Shown here one piece after another: positions 1 to 6,865 of a DNA stretch of 23,587 nucleotides (position 1 is the first letter of the stretch; every line of letters starts with the position of its first letter). Source of the stretch: an uncultured Collinsella sp. (GTDB lineage Bacteria; Actinomycetota; Coriobacteriia; Coriobacteriales; Coriobacteriaceae); the NCBI GenBank assembly GCA_900752475.1, contig CAADVJ010000124.1, positions 1 through 23,587 of the forward strand, in the 5' to 3' direction. A program made the position numbers and the translations under genes. The notes under the pieces were generated by a model. The model was given only the letters and a program-made list of their open reading frames with translations. It did no database searches and was not told the DNA's origin.

Positions 1-59
1 CCCAGATTGCCGATACGCACTTTTGCGCGCATGGGCAATCTGGGGCCCGCCCCATTTTT
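1..59 (+). terminator. Hairpin and T-run, probable terminator of an upstream gene
   Basis: A short stem, TGGGG (41-45) with CCCCA (50-54), is followed at once by five T (55-59), as in a rho-independent terminator. A second, longer inverted repeat, CCCAGATTGCC (1-11) with GGCAATCTGGG (34-44), uses part of the same bases, so the two structures exclude each other. The upstream gene lies outside the window, so whether this ends its transcript or acts as an attenuator cannot be decided here. Confidence 0.5.
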
Positions 60-159
60 CGCCAGACACCGACGCGGCGGGGGGCCGTGTGTGTCGTGGG
101 TGGGGGAGTTTGGGGGCGATGTGAACGGCGTGTAAAGGGACGTAAAAATCGCCTCAAGG

Positions 160-185
160 TCAACTTGAAGGTTGAGGTTCGCAGG
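160..185 (+). promoter_or_regulatory. 26-bp element also found upstream of ftsZ (copy 1)
   Basis: TCAACTTGAAGGTT (160-173), six partly conserved bases, then CGCAGG (180-185). The same arrangement occurs at 14681-14706 before ftsZ, with 23 of 26 bases identical. The core contains the palindrome TCAA-C-TTGA, and in this copy it lies inside the wider dyad CCTCAA (152-157) / TTGAGG (172-177). A regulator binding site is the simplest reading; CCTCAAG-N5-CTTGAAGG loosely resembles MerR/SoxR-type operators. The protein is unknown. Confidence 0.5.
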
Positions 186-219
186 CGTGGTTCTACAGGT
201 GGCATCCCGTCTTTGCTGC

Positions 220-239
220 AAACACAACATATTGTGTTT
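220..239. repeat. 20-bp palindrome upstream of mraZ
   Basis: AAACACAA (220-227) and TTGTGTTT (232-239) are perfect inverted arms around CATA. The AT-rich dyad stands out from the G-rich surroundings. It could be an operator or a small hairpin ending in T residues (237-240). Confidence 0.4.
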
Positions 240-320
240 TCGAACATATGCTTGGGGTGTTTTGCGATATATGGTGGGTGGAGTGGTGAGGCGGAGTGGG
301 GGAAGGGGTGGGGAAAGGTG

Positions 321-349
321 TTGAAAAATGGGGCGGTTCCCCATATTAT
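321..349 (+). promoter_or_regulatory. mraZ promoter, sigma-A type
   Basis: A TTGAAA -35 hexamer (321-326) and a TATTAT -10 hexamer (344-349) are separated by exactly 17 bp, which predicts transcription from about 356 and a 5' leader of about 60 nt before the mraZ ATG. It is the best -35/-10 pair in the window. The spacer is almost wholly occupied by a palindrome (328-344), so a protein bound there should control the promoter directly. It would drive mraZ-rsmH-ftsL-ftsI. Confidence 0.65.
328..344. promoter_or_regulatory. Palindromic operator candidate in the promoter spacer
   Basis: ATGGGGCGGTTCCCCAT is a perfect 6-5-6 inverted repeat filling the space between the -35 and -10 hexamers. Its core GGGG-Y-GGTT-CCCC recurs at 365-381. 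Binding here would block RNA polymerase. MraZ itself, which is known in other bacteria to bind TGGG-type repeats at its own promoter, is a candidate ligand by inference only. Confidence 0.5.
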
Positions 350-364
350 TAATGACGTCGACAG

Positions 365-381
365 GCGGGGTGGTTCCCCGC
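365..381. promoter_or_regulatory. Second copy of the palindromic operator candidate
   Basis: GCGGGGTGGTTCCCCGC is a perfect 6-5-6 inverted repeat whose 13-bp core differs from the 328-344 copy at one base. It lies just downstream of the predicted transcription start, 37 bp centre to centre from the first copy. In RNA it would also form a stable hairpin about 20 nt before the mraZ ribosome site. Confidence 0.5.
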
Positions 382-417
382 GTACGTGCCATCTGAGTAA
401 CCGAGGGGAGGGCGCAC

Positions 418-852
418 ATGGGAATGACTGGTGCATACGAGCGCAATCTCGATGCAAAAGGTCGTCTGTCCCTGCCTGCACCCCTTCGCGAGGAGCTTGG
501 AGAGCACGTTCGCGTGTTCAAAGCCCTGGATGTCGATGCTCTGTACGTGTTCTCTGCCGAGGCCTTCGATAAGTGGGTCGAAGGACTCTTCGCGGGTCGT
601 GAGGGCCACGAGGGTTTTAACCCGCGTGACATTAATGACCAGAAGCTCATGAGGGCGATCAACAAGCGCACCACGTCGATGGACGTGGACAGCGCCGGTC
701 GTATCGGTCTTTCCGAGTCTCTCCGCAAGCAGGCGAACCTCGACCGCGAGGTCACGGTTGTGGGCAACTACGACCACCTTGAGGTTTGGGATCGCGCCGC
801 GGCCGATGAGGACGATGACGATGAGGCCCTGCTGGACCTCTTCTTCTCGTAA
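418..852 (+). CDS. mraZ: Transcriptional regulator MraZ
   Basis: MraZ is the DNA-binding protein that usually opens the dcw cluster; in other bacteria it forms a ring-shaped oligomer and represses its own operon. The 144-residue length is normal. It has two SpoVT/AbrB-like halves, each with the family DxxxR signature: DAKGR (12-16) and DSAGR (91-95). The second half ends with VVGNYDHLEVWD (114-125), typical of the family. A short acidic run (EDDDD, 131-135) follows. The ATG has a GAGGGGAGGG ribosome site (403-412) at good spacing. Two matching palindromes lie over and just after its promoter, so autoregulation is plausible. The gap to rsmH is 20 bp. Confidence 0.95.
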   Translation: MGMTGAYERNLDAKGRLSLPAPLREELGEHVRVFKALDVDALYVFSAEAFDKWVEGLFAGREGHEGFNPRDINDQKLMRAINKRTTSMDVDSAGRIGLSESLRKQANLDREVTVVGNYDHLEVWDRAAADEDDDDEALLDLFFS

Positions 853-872
853 GGGCAAGGCACGGGTAACGG

Positions 873-1838
873 ATGGAGCGTGGGATCTTGACACAAGAAT
901 ATCGGCATGAACCTGTCATGCTCGGCGAAGTGCTTGAGTCGCTGCGGCTAAAGAGCGGCTCCGTTGTCTGCGATTGCACCCTTGGCGGTGCCGGCCATTC
1001 GGTAAAGATGGCCGCACAGGTGGGGGAGACGGGCCTTTTGCTCGGCGTCGATCAGGACGACATGGCCCTCGAGGCCGCTGGCGCCCGTCTGGACCGCGAG
1101 GTTCCCGGCGTTCCGCACCAGCTGCTGAAGGGCAACTTCGGCGACTTGGACGAGCTGCTTTGCTCGGCCGAGGTGCCCGGGGTCGATGGCTTCCTGTTCG
1201 ATTTGGGCGTTTCGTCACCGCAACTCGATATCCCTGGCAGGGGCTTTTCGTATAACGAGGACGCCCCATTGGACATGCGGATGGATCCGGGTAATAACAC
1301 CTTAAACGCAGCTGAGGTCATCAACACCTATAACGAACACGACCTCGCCCGGATTCTACGCGTCTACGGCGAAGAGAAGTTCGCCTCGCAGATCGCGCGC
1401 GAGATCGTGCGCCGCCGCGAGCAAGAACCGATCGAAACCACCGGCCAATTTGTCGAGATCATCAAGGCGGGTATCCCGGCTGCCGCTCGTCGGCATGGTG
1501 GACACCCGGCCAAGAAAAGTTTCCAGGCCATCCGCATCGAGGTCAATCACGAGCTCGATGTGCTCGAACGAGGGCTTGATGCCGCCACCAGGTGGCTCAA
1601 CCCGGGCGGACGTATCTGCGTCATCTCGTATCACTCGCTCGAGGACCGTATCGTAAAGAACCACTTTAAGGAGATGAGCCAGGGGTGCACGTGTCCGCCG
1701 GAGATTCCGGTGTGCGTGTGCGGCAACGTGCCGATACTCAAGGTCATCACCCGCAAACCCCTGGTTGCCCAACCCGATGAGGTTGCGCGCAACCCTCGGG
1801 CGAGATCAGCCAAAATCCGCGTGGCGCAGCGTCTGTAG
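873..1838 (+). CDS. rsmH: 16S rRNA (cytosine-1402-N4)-methyltransferase RsmH
   Basis: RsmH (MraW) methylates N4 of C1402 in the decoding centre of 16S rRNA using SAM. The 321-residue product shows YRHEPVMLGEVL near the N-terminus, the SAM-binding DCTLGGAGHS (34-43) and GVDQD (58-62), RIEVNHELDVLERGL, and ISYHSLEDRIVKNHF. Near the C-terminus is the cysteine-rich CTCPPEIPVCVCG seen in many family members. The start is not certain. ATG 873 has only a distant purine run (AAGGGCAAGG, 851-860). TTG 888 has GGAG at 875-878 with 9-nt spacing and would give a protein starting (M)TQEYRHEPVML, as homologues often do. It belongs to the mraZ operon. Confidence 0.95.
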   Translation: MERGILTQEYRHEPVMLGEVLESLRLKSGSVVCDCTLGGAGHSVKMAAQVGETGLLLGVDQDDMALEAAGARLDREVPGVPHQLLKGNFGDLDELLCSAEVPGVDGFLFDLGVSSPQLDIPGRGFSYNEDAPLDMRMDPGNNTLNAAEVINTYNEHDLARILRVYGEEKFASQIAREIVRRREQEPIETTGQFVEIIKAGIPAAARRHGGHPAKKSFQAIRIEVNHELDVLERGLDAATRWLNPGGRICVISYHSLEDRIVKNHFKEMSQGCTCPPEIPVCVCGNVPILKVITRKPLVAQPDEVARNPRARSAKIRVAQRL

Positions 1839-1928
1839 GCGCGACCGCGCGATATTGGACCTCCCGCTCGCACCATAAACGAAGCTTAAACACACTACCA
1901 ACGTACTCGGGATGGGAGGCGGCATATC

Positions 1929-2399
1929 ATGGGCTACAACACTTCAAGCGCAGCACTCGCCTATGATATGAACGCCATGCCCGCCTATCGTGAGACGCCG
2001 CAGGCCCCCGTTGCTCCCCGTGAGCAGCGCACGCCGCGCTTTGATGTCTACACGGGCGCGGGCCGTCAGGCAAACCAGGCGGTAAGCCCGGTTTTCATGA
2101 GCGTTCTTAAAACGTTTTGCATCATTGCGGCTATCTTCATGACGATCGGCGTCGCCCGCGTGGCGCTCGCCGGCGTTACGGCCCAGGTGCTCAACAGCAA
2201 CGCCGAGCTTACCAACACGCTCGAAAAAGCGACCGATGAGAGCTCCGACCTGGAGGTCATGCATTCGGTCTATGGCGCCGACACGCGCATTCGCGACCTT
2301 GCGGGCGCTTATGGCATGGTGGAGCCCAGCGAGAGCGTTACACTTGACTTTTCGCAGGATGCAGCCGCGGGCGCCAACGCGACCGCGACCGCTCAGTAG
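1929..2399 (+). CDS. ftsL: FtsL-like septum membrane protein
   Basis: FtsL is a small bitopic protein that bridges FtsQ and DivIC/FtsB to FtsW and FtsI. The 156-residue product has a 55-residue cytoplasmic N-tail rich in Pro, Ala and Arg, one membrane segment (about 57-82), then a short heptad-like stretch (83-112). It ends with IRDLAGAYGMVEPSE (121-135), which matches the usual FtsL ending of a helix followed by a GM-x-P turn. Position between rsmH and ftsI fits FtsL, but sequence alone is weak in this fast-evolving family. GGGAGG (1914-1919) lies 9 nt before the ATG. CCTCCC at 1860-1865 in the 90-nt leader could pair with it and mask the ribosome site. The C-terminal 20 residues are low-complexity Ala/Thr/Asn. 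Confidence 0.8.
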   Translation: MGYNTSSAALAYDMNAMPAYRETPQAPVAPREQRTPRFDVYTGAGRQANQAVSPVFMSVLKTFCIIAAIFMTIGVARVALAGVTAQVLNSNAELTNTLEKATDESSDLEVMHSVYGADTRIRDLAGAYGMVEPSESVTLDFSQDAAAGANATATAQ

Positions 2400-2416
2400 C
2401 AAGACGGTAGCTGAGT

Positions 2417-4282
2417 ATGACAAATGACTATCGCCGCGGTTCCGATGGGGGCCGCGGTTCTGGACGTCCCTCGTCGCGGGGGCGTTCTGGTTATCAAGGA
2501 ACGGGTCGGCAATCTTACAACGCCGGGCGGTCCCGTGGCAACGACCCGGCGTCGCGACTTCGCGGCTCGGGCGGCCCTCAAGTGCATAACACCAGGTCGC
2601 GCAAGAGTTCGTCGACCGAATGGCTCACAGGCGCGCCTCTGCCTCGCCGCAAAGCCGTCATGGGCTTCATCGGGCTTGGCTTGGGCTTGGGCGTCTTTCG
2701 CCTTGCCGACTATCAAATTGTCGAAGCCGATAAACTGCGCGAGCGTGCCGATGCGCGCCGCCTGCTTGCGCAGACCCTCTATGCCAAACGTGGCACCGTC
2801 TACGACCGCAACGGCAACGTGTTGGCGTCGTCGGTCGAATGTCGCAACATCGCCGTGAACCCGCAGCTTGTCGAGGATGTTGACAAGACGGTGTCGGCGC
2901 TGGTCAAGGCAACTGGAATCGATAAAAAGACCTGCCGCAAGCTCGTTGAGTCCGATGGAACCTGGGTGTATATCAAGCGCCAGGTGGACGAAGACGATGC
3001 TGCGGCGCTGGAGAAGAAGAACCTGCCCGGCGTGCTTTTTGAGCAGGCCATGAAGCGCGTATATCCATACGGCAATCTGGCATCGCAGGTGCTGGGTGTA
3101 GTGAATGTGGACAACGACGGCTTGACGGGTCTCGAAAAGCAATACAACAAGCTTCTGACAGGCACGAACGGTTCTCTCGTACGCGAGCGCGCGAGGGACG
3201 GCAGCTATATCGCGGGCGGTGCCTATAAAAAGGTGGCTGCGGTCGACGGCGTTGATATCGTGACGACGCTCGACGTCAATATCCAGCGTGCGGCCGAGGA
3301 TGCCCTGGCAGAGGCAGTTGAGAAGACTAAGGCCAAGAACGGCTCGGCGCTGGTCACCGATCCTACGACAGGCGAGATCTTGGCAGCCTGCTCGTATCCG
3401 ACCTACGACCAGACCGATCTGGAAAACGCCAAGACCGAGGATATGAACTTGCGCCTGGTCACCGACGCCTACGAGCCCGGCTCGGTCTTTAAGACGCTCG
3501 TGGCAGGCGCCGGCTTCGACTTGGGCGTCGTGCGATCGAGTACGTCGTTTGAGGTGCCGGCGAGCATCAAGGTGGGCGACGATACCGTCACCGATGCTGA
3601 CAAGCGCGACTACGCCATGACCATGGATGTGCGCGAGATGATGCGCCGTTCGTCCAACGTGGGCTTTGTCCTGGTGGGGCGCAAGATCGGTGCCGACGAC
3701 TTTGCCGCCTATGTGGACAAGTGGGGCCTCGGTCATAGCTCCGGTGTAGATTTTCCGGGCGAGAGCCTGGGTATCGTCAAGGAGCGTGACCAGTATGACG
3801 GCGCCACGCTGGGCTCGATGAGCTTTGGACAGGCGCTGTCCGTCTCGCCAATTGAGATCGCACGTGCCGTGGGCGGCATCGCCAACGGTGGCGTGATGAT
3901 GACCCCGCACTTCTATAAGTCCAGCAAAGGCGACGAGAAGGACTGGGGCGAAGGCGAGCGCGCGATTTCGGAGGACGCCGCATCCCAGGTGACATCGTGC
4001 ATGCAGACGGTCGTGTCCGAGGGAACGGGCGTTGGCGGCGCGGTTGACGGCTATGACGTGGCGGGTAAGACCGGTACGGCCGAACGTGCCGACGAGAACG
4101 GCGGCTACCTCAAGGAGAACTACATGTCGTCCTTTATGGGCTTTGCACCGGCACAATCGCCCAAGGTGCTGTGCTATATCACGCTCGACGGAACGCCGAG
4201 CGGCTCAGATGCCGCTGCGGTGCCGTTCCAGTCCATTATGGCCAACGCGCTCGACGTGCTGGGTATCCCGCACACGAAGTAG
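2417..4282 (+). CDS. ftsI: Peptidoglycan D,D-transpeptidase FtsI (class B PBP)
   Basis: This is the septal class B penicillin-binding protein that cross-links wall made by FtsW. Of 621 residues, the first 80 form a Gly/Arg/Ser-rich, probably disordered cytoplasmic tail. One membrane segment follows (about 81-98), then the dimerisation domain with RGTVYDRNG (125-133). The transpeptidase domain has all three active-site motifs: SVFK (356-359, nucleophile S356), SSN (412-414) and KTG (551-553). No PASTA domains follow. The ATG at 2417 has only a weak ribosome site (AGCTGAG), but no better start precedes the membrane segment. It is 17 bp downstream of the FtsL-like gene. A 126-bp gap follows where murE would usually be. 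Confidence 0.95.
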   Translation: MTNDYRRGSDGGRGSGRPSSRGRSGYQGTGRQSYNAGRSRGNDPASRLRGSGGPQVHNTRSRKSSSTEWLTGAPLPRRKAVMGFIGLGLGLGVFRLADYQIVEADKLRERADARRLLAQTLYAKRGTVYDRNGNVLASSVECRNIAVNPQLVEDVDKTVSALVKATGIDKKTCRKLVESDGTWVYIKRQVDEDDAAALEKKNLPGVLFEQAMKRVYPYGNLASQVLGVVNVDNDGLTGLEKQYNKLLTGTNGSLVRERARDGSYIAGGAYKKVAAVDGVDIVTTLDVNIQRAAEDALAEAVEKTKAKNGSALVTDPTTGEILAACSYPTYDQTDLENAKTEDMNLRLVTDAYEPGSVFKTLVAGAGFDLGVVRSSTSFEVPASIKVGDDTVTDADKRDYAMTMDVREMMRRSSNVGFVLVGRKIGADDFAAYVDKWGLGHSSGVDFPGESLGIVKERDQYDGATLGSMSFGQALSVSPIEIARAVGGIANGGVMMTPHFYKSSKGDEKDWGEGERAISEDAASQVTSCMQTVVSEGTGVGGAVDGYDVAGKTGTAERADENGGYLKENYMSSFMGFAPAQSPKVLCYITLDGTPSGSDAAAVPFQSIMANALDVLGIPHTK

Positions 4283-4330
4283 GGGGTTACAATCTTTGGG
4301 GCGTGGTTTGTTGTCCCATATGAGGGTGTT

Positions 4331-4371
4331 CACATGCCCTGCACCACGCATGTGCGGCGCTGGGATACAAT
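4331..4371 (+). promoter_or_regulatory. Candidate murF promoter with dyad operator
   Basis: In the 126-bp ftsI-murF gap a -10 like TACAAT (4366-4371) has no recognisable -35. Where a -35 would be lies an inverted repeat, CACATGC (4331-4337) and GCATGTG (4348-4354), which could bind an activator or repressor. The rest of the gap (4283-4408) holds no reading frame I can support. The 38-nt leader after the -10 ends at the murF ATG. Confidence 0.4.
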
Positions 4372-4408
4372 ACGCCGATAGCATTATTAGGTTTACAGGG
4401 GAGCTGCA

Positions 4409-5833
4409 ATGATAGAGATCGCCGTCAACAACCTCGCGGCCGCAACAGGGGCCCGAACCGTGACGGGAGAAGCCGATCGGGTATGCCGCGGGTGCGTTAT
4501 CGACTCGCGCCAGGTCGAGGAAGGGACGATTTTCGTCGCCTTTCCCGGTGAAAACGTCGACGGCAATGATTTTGCTTCCCGTGCCGTCCAGTCGGGTGCC
4601 GGCGCCGTCGTGATGACGCGTGAGCCCGAGGCCGAGCTGGTCTCGCTGGCGCAGGACAAGGGGTGCGCCATCCTGCTGACCGATGATCCCGAGGAGTTTC
4701 TGCTGCGTTTGGCGCACGCGTATCGCCTGGAGCTTGGCTGCCTGGTCGTTGGCATTACCGGTTCCATCGGCAAGACGACGACCAAGGACGTGCTCGCCGC
4801 CGTGCTCGCCAAGCGCTATCGTGTCTGGGCCACCAAGGGCAATTTCAATAACCTGATCGGCATGCCGCTCACGGTGCTTTCCGCTCCGGCCGATACCGAG
4901 GTCCTGGTGCTCGAGATGGGCATGAACCATTTCCACGAGATTGAGCGCCTGTCCCAGTCCGCCAATCCCAACCTTGCCATCGTGAGCAAGATTGGTACCT
5001 CTCACATCGGCATTTTGGGCAGCCGCGAGAACATCGCCCGCGCTAAGGCCGAGATTGTCCAGGGTATGTGCGCCGCCGGCGACTTCTTGCCGCTGCTGGT
5101 TTTGGGCGGTGAGGACGACTTTACGCCGTTCATTCGCGATACGTTCGCCCAGCCTGCTGGTATCGACGTTATGCTGGCCGGCGTCTCGGACGACGATGAG
5201 GTCCGTGCCCGCGACATTCGTGTTGATGACGAGGGACGTCCGGTCTTTACGCTCGATTTTGGCCAGGGTGAGACGATCGATACCATGCTTGCCATCCCCG
5301 GCGTGCAGTCCGTTCCTAATGCCGTTAAGGCCGCCGCGGTTTCCTATCGCCTGGGCGTGACGCCCGAGCAGATCGATGCTGCTTTTAGGGGCCTCACGAT
5401 CACCGGTCACCGCCAGGAGATCAAGCGCGCCAAGAGCGGTGCCCGCGTCATCGACGATTCCTATAACGCCAGTGCCGAATCCATGGCTGCTGGCCTCGAT
5501 CTACTGTGCTCGCTTTCGTGCACGGGGTCTCGCATGGCGATCCTGGGCGAGATGGGCGAGATGGGCGATGAGGCTCCTCGCATGCATGAGCTCGTGGGCG
5601 CCTATGCCGCCGCCAAGAAGCTCGACATGCTGGCGTGCGTGGGTGGTGAGCTGGCCCAGCTTATGGCCGATGCCGCGCGCATGATGGGCATGGACGAGGA
5701 CCGCATCCAGGTGTTCTCCGATTATCAGCAGGTGCTCGACCGCATGGGCGGCGCGCTTGAAAAACATGATGTTGTACTGGTCAAGGGTTCCCGCTTTGTT
5801 GAGCTCGACCGCTTTGTGGAAGGTGTGTGCTAG
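4409..5833 (+). CDS. murF: UDP-MurNAc-tripeptide--D-Ala-D-Ala ligase MurF
   Basis: MurF adds D-Ala-D-Ala to the UDP-MurNAc-tripeptide, the last cytoplasmic step of precursor synthesis, using ATP. The 474-residue product has the N-terminal Mur domain (IDSRQVEEGTIFVAF, 31-45) and the P-loop GITGSIGKTTTK (115-126). It also carries GNFNNLIGMPLTVL (144-157), EMGMNHFHEIERL (169-181) and DDSYNASAESM in the C-terminal domain. GNFNN and the MGMNHFHEIE stretch point to MurF and not MurE. The ATG follows AGGGGAG at normal spacing. It leads the murF-mraY-murD-ftsW-murG run and is 3 bp from mraY. Confidence 0.95.
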   Translation: MIEIAVNNLAAATGARTVTGEADRVCRGCVIDSRQVEEGTIFVAFPGENVDGNDFASRAVQSGAGAVVMTREPEAELVSLAQDKGCAILLTDDPEEFLLRLAHAYRLELGCLVVGITGSIGKTTTKDVLAAVLAKRYRVWATKGNFNNLIGMPLTVLSAPADTEVLVLEMGMNHFHEIERLSQSANPNLAIVSKIGTSHIGILGSRENIARAKAEIVQGMCAAGDFLPLLVLGGEDDFTPFIRDTFAQPAGIDVMLAGVSDDDEVRARDIRVDDEGRPVFTLDFGQGETIDTMLAIPGVQSVPNAVKAAAVSYRLGVTPEQIDAAFRGLTITGHRQEIKRAKSGARVIDDSYNASAESMAAGLDLLCSLSCTGSRMAILGEMGEMGDEAPRMHELVGAYAAAKKLDMLACVGGELAQLMADAARMMGMDEDRIQVFSDYQQVLDRMGGALEKHDVVLVKGSRFVELDRFVEGVC

Positions 5834-5836
5834 CCC

Positions 5837-6856
5837 ATGTTCGGCAATCCCTCGTATCCAACGTATCAGGCTTTTTTGGGGCTTGGCATCGCGGCTGCCA
5901 TTGCGCTGCTGCTCATGCCGTGGTGGATCAAGCTGCTCAAGGTCGAGGGTATCGGCCAGCAGGTTCGTGCCGACGGCCCCAAGCGTCATTTGGTTAAACA
6001 GGGAACGCCCACCATGGGTGGCGTTGTCATTCTCGTCGCGATTTCGCTGACCTGCCTGCTGATGGGCAAGCTCACCACCGAGCTCGTGCTCGTGCTGCTC
6101 GCCACGCTGGCGACCGGCGTGCTGGGCCTGATCGACGACCTGACCTCCGTTACGCATGGGCGCTCGCTCGGTCTGACGCCCCATGCCAAGATGATCGGCC
6201 TAACCATTATCTGTGTCACCTTTACGGTACTTGCCGTCAACTGGTGCGGCGTCGCCCCCGAGATTCGTTTTCCCGGCGGCCTGACGATTGACCTCGGTGT
6301 TCTTTCGACCACCATCTGCGGCCTTTCGTTCCCGTGGCTCTACATTGTCTTTTGCTGGCTGATGATCGCCGGTCTTTCTAATGCCGTGAACCTGACCGAT
6401 GGCCTTGACGGTCTTGCCGGCGGCACCTCCATGATTGCCATGCTCGCCATGGCTGCCATGGCGTTTTTGCACGGAGACGTGAACCTGTCCATCTTCTGCA
6501 CCGCGTGTGCCGGTGCCTGCTTGGGCTTTCTGTGGTTCAACTGCTATCCGGCGAGCATCTTTATGGGCGATACCGGCTCGCTTGCCCTGGGCGCCGCGTT
6601 TGCCTGCACGTCCATCATGACCAACACCGAGGTCGTCTCCCTCATCATCGGCGGCCTGTTTATCGTTGAGACCCTGTCGGTCATGATTCAGGTTGTCTAC
6701 TTCCACTTTACGCACAAGCGCGTCTTCCTTATGGCGCCCATCCATCATCATTTCGAAAAGAAGGGCTGGGCCGAGACCAAGGTCGTCATCCGTTTTTGGA
6801 TTATCGCTGCGGCCTTTGGTGCCGTTGGCCTTGCCCTGTTCTTCCAGTTGGGATAG
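5837..6856 (+). CDS. mraY: Phospho-MurNAc-pentapeptide transferase MraY
   Basis: MraY moves phospho-MurNAc-pentapeptide from UDP to undecaprenyl phosphate in the membrane, making lipid I. The 339-residue protein is strongly hydrophobic with about ten membrane segments. It shows the family's catalytic and substrate motifs: LIDD (98-101, the paired Asp), NLTDGLDGLAGG (185-196), FMGDTGS (242-248) and PIHHHFE (301-307). Nothing key is missing. The start lies 3 bp after the murF stop; GGAAGG (5819-5824) is the only upstream purine run and is 12 nt away, so translation is probably coupled to murF. Confidence 0.97.
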   Translation: MFGNPSYPTYQAFLGLGIAAAIALLLMPWWIKLLKVEGIGQQVRADGPKRHLVKQGTPTMGGVVILVAISLTCLLMGKLTTELVLVLLATLATGVLGLIDDLTSVTHGRSLGLTPHAKMIGLTIICVTFTVLAVNWCGVAPEIRFPGGLTIDLGVLSTTICGLSFPWLYIVFCWLMIAGLSNAVNLTDGLDGLAGGTSMIAMLAMAAMAFLHGDVNLSIFCTACAGACLGFLWFNCYPASIFMGDTGSLALGAAFACTSIMTNTEVVSLIIGGLFIVETLSVMIQVVYFHFTHKRVFLMAPIHHHFEKKGWAETKVVIRFWIIAAAFGAVGLALFFQLG

Positions 6857-6865
6857 TGGTCTTTC

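Larger units (their letters stand above)
60..320. other. Non-coding G-rich region upstream of mraZ
   Basis: I see no convincing gene here; a possible reading frame from 87 has no ribosome site and runs out of frame into mraZ. The + strand is unusually rich in G runs: 79-84, 98-100, 102-106 and 112-116, then 298-302, 305-308 and 310-313. GTGG tetramers cluster at 274, 278, 283, 296 and 308. An 8-4-8 palindrome lies at 220-239 and an element shared with the ftsZ upstream region at 160-185. It looks like a regulatory region. Confidence 0.6.

Noticed and set aside
87..572. 161-codon open frame on the + strand across the mraZ promoter
   Set aside because: It has no ribosome site, a composition unlike the neighbours, and runs through the promoter and into mraZ in another frame.
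2393..4156. 587-codon open frame on the minus strand opposite ftsI
   Set aside because: It mirrors a well-supported gene in GC-rich DNA; the translation is rich in His, Arg and Gly without recognisable domains. Antisense frames opposite murD/mraY (6200-7951) and pstC/pstA (17728-19467) are rejected for the same reason.
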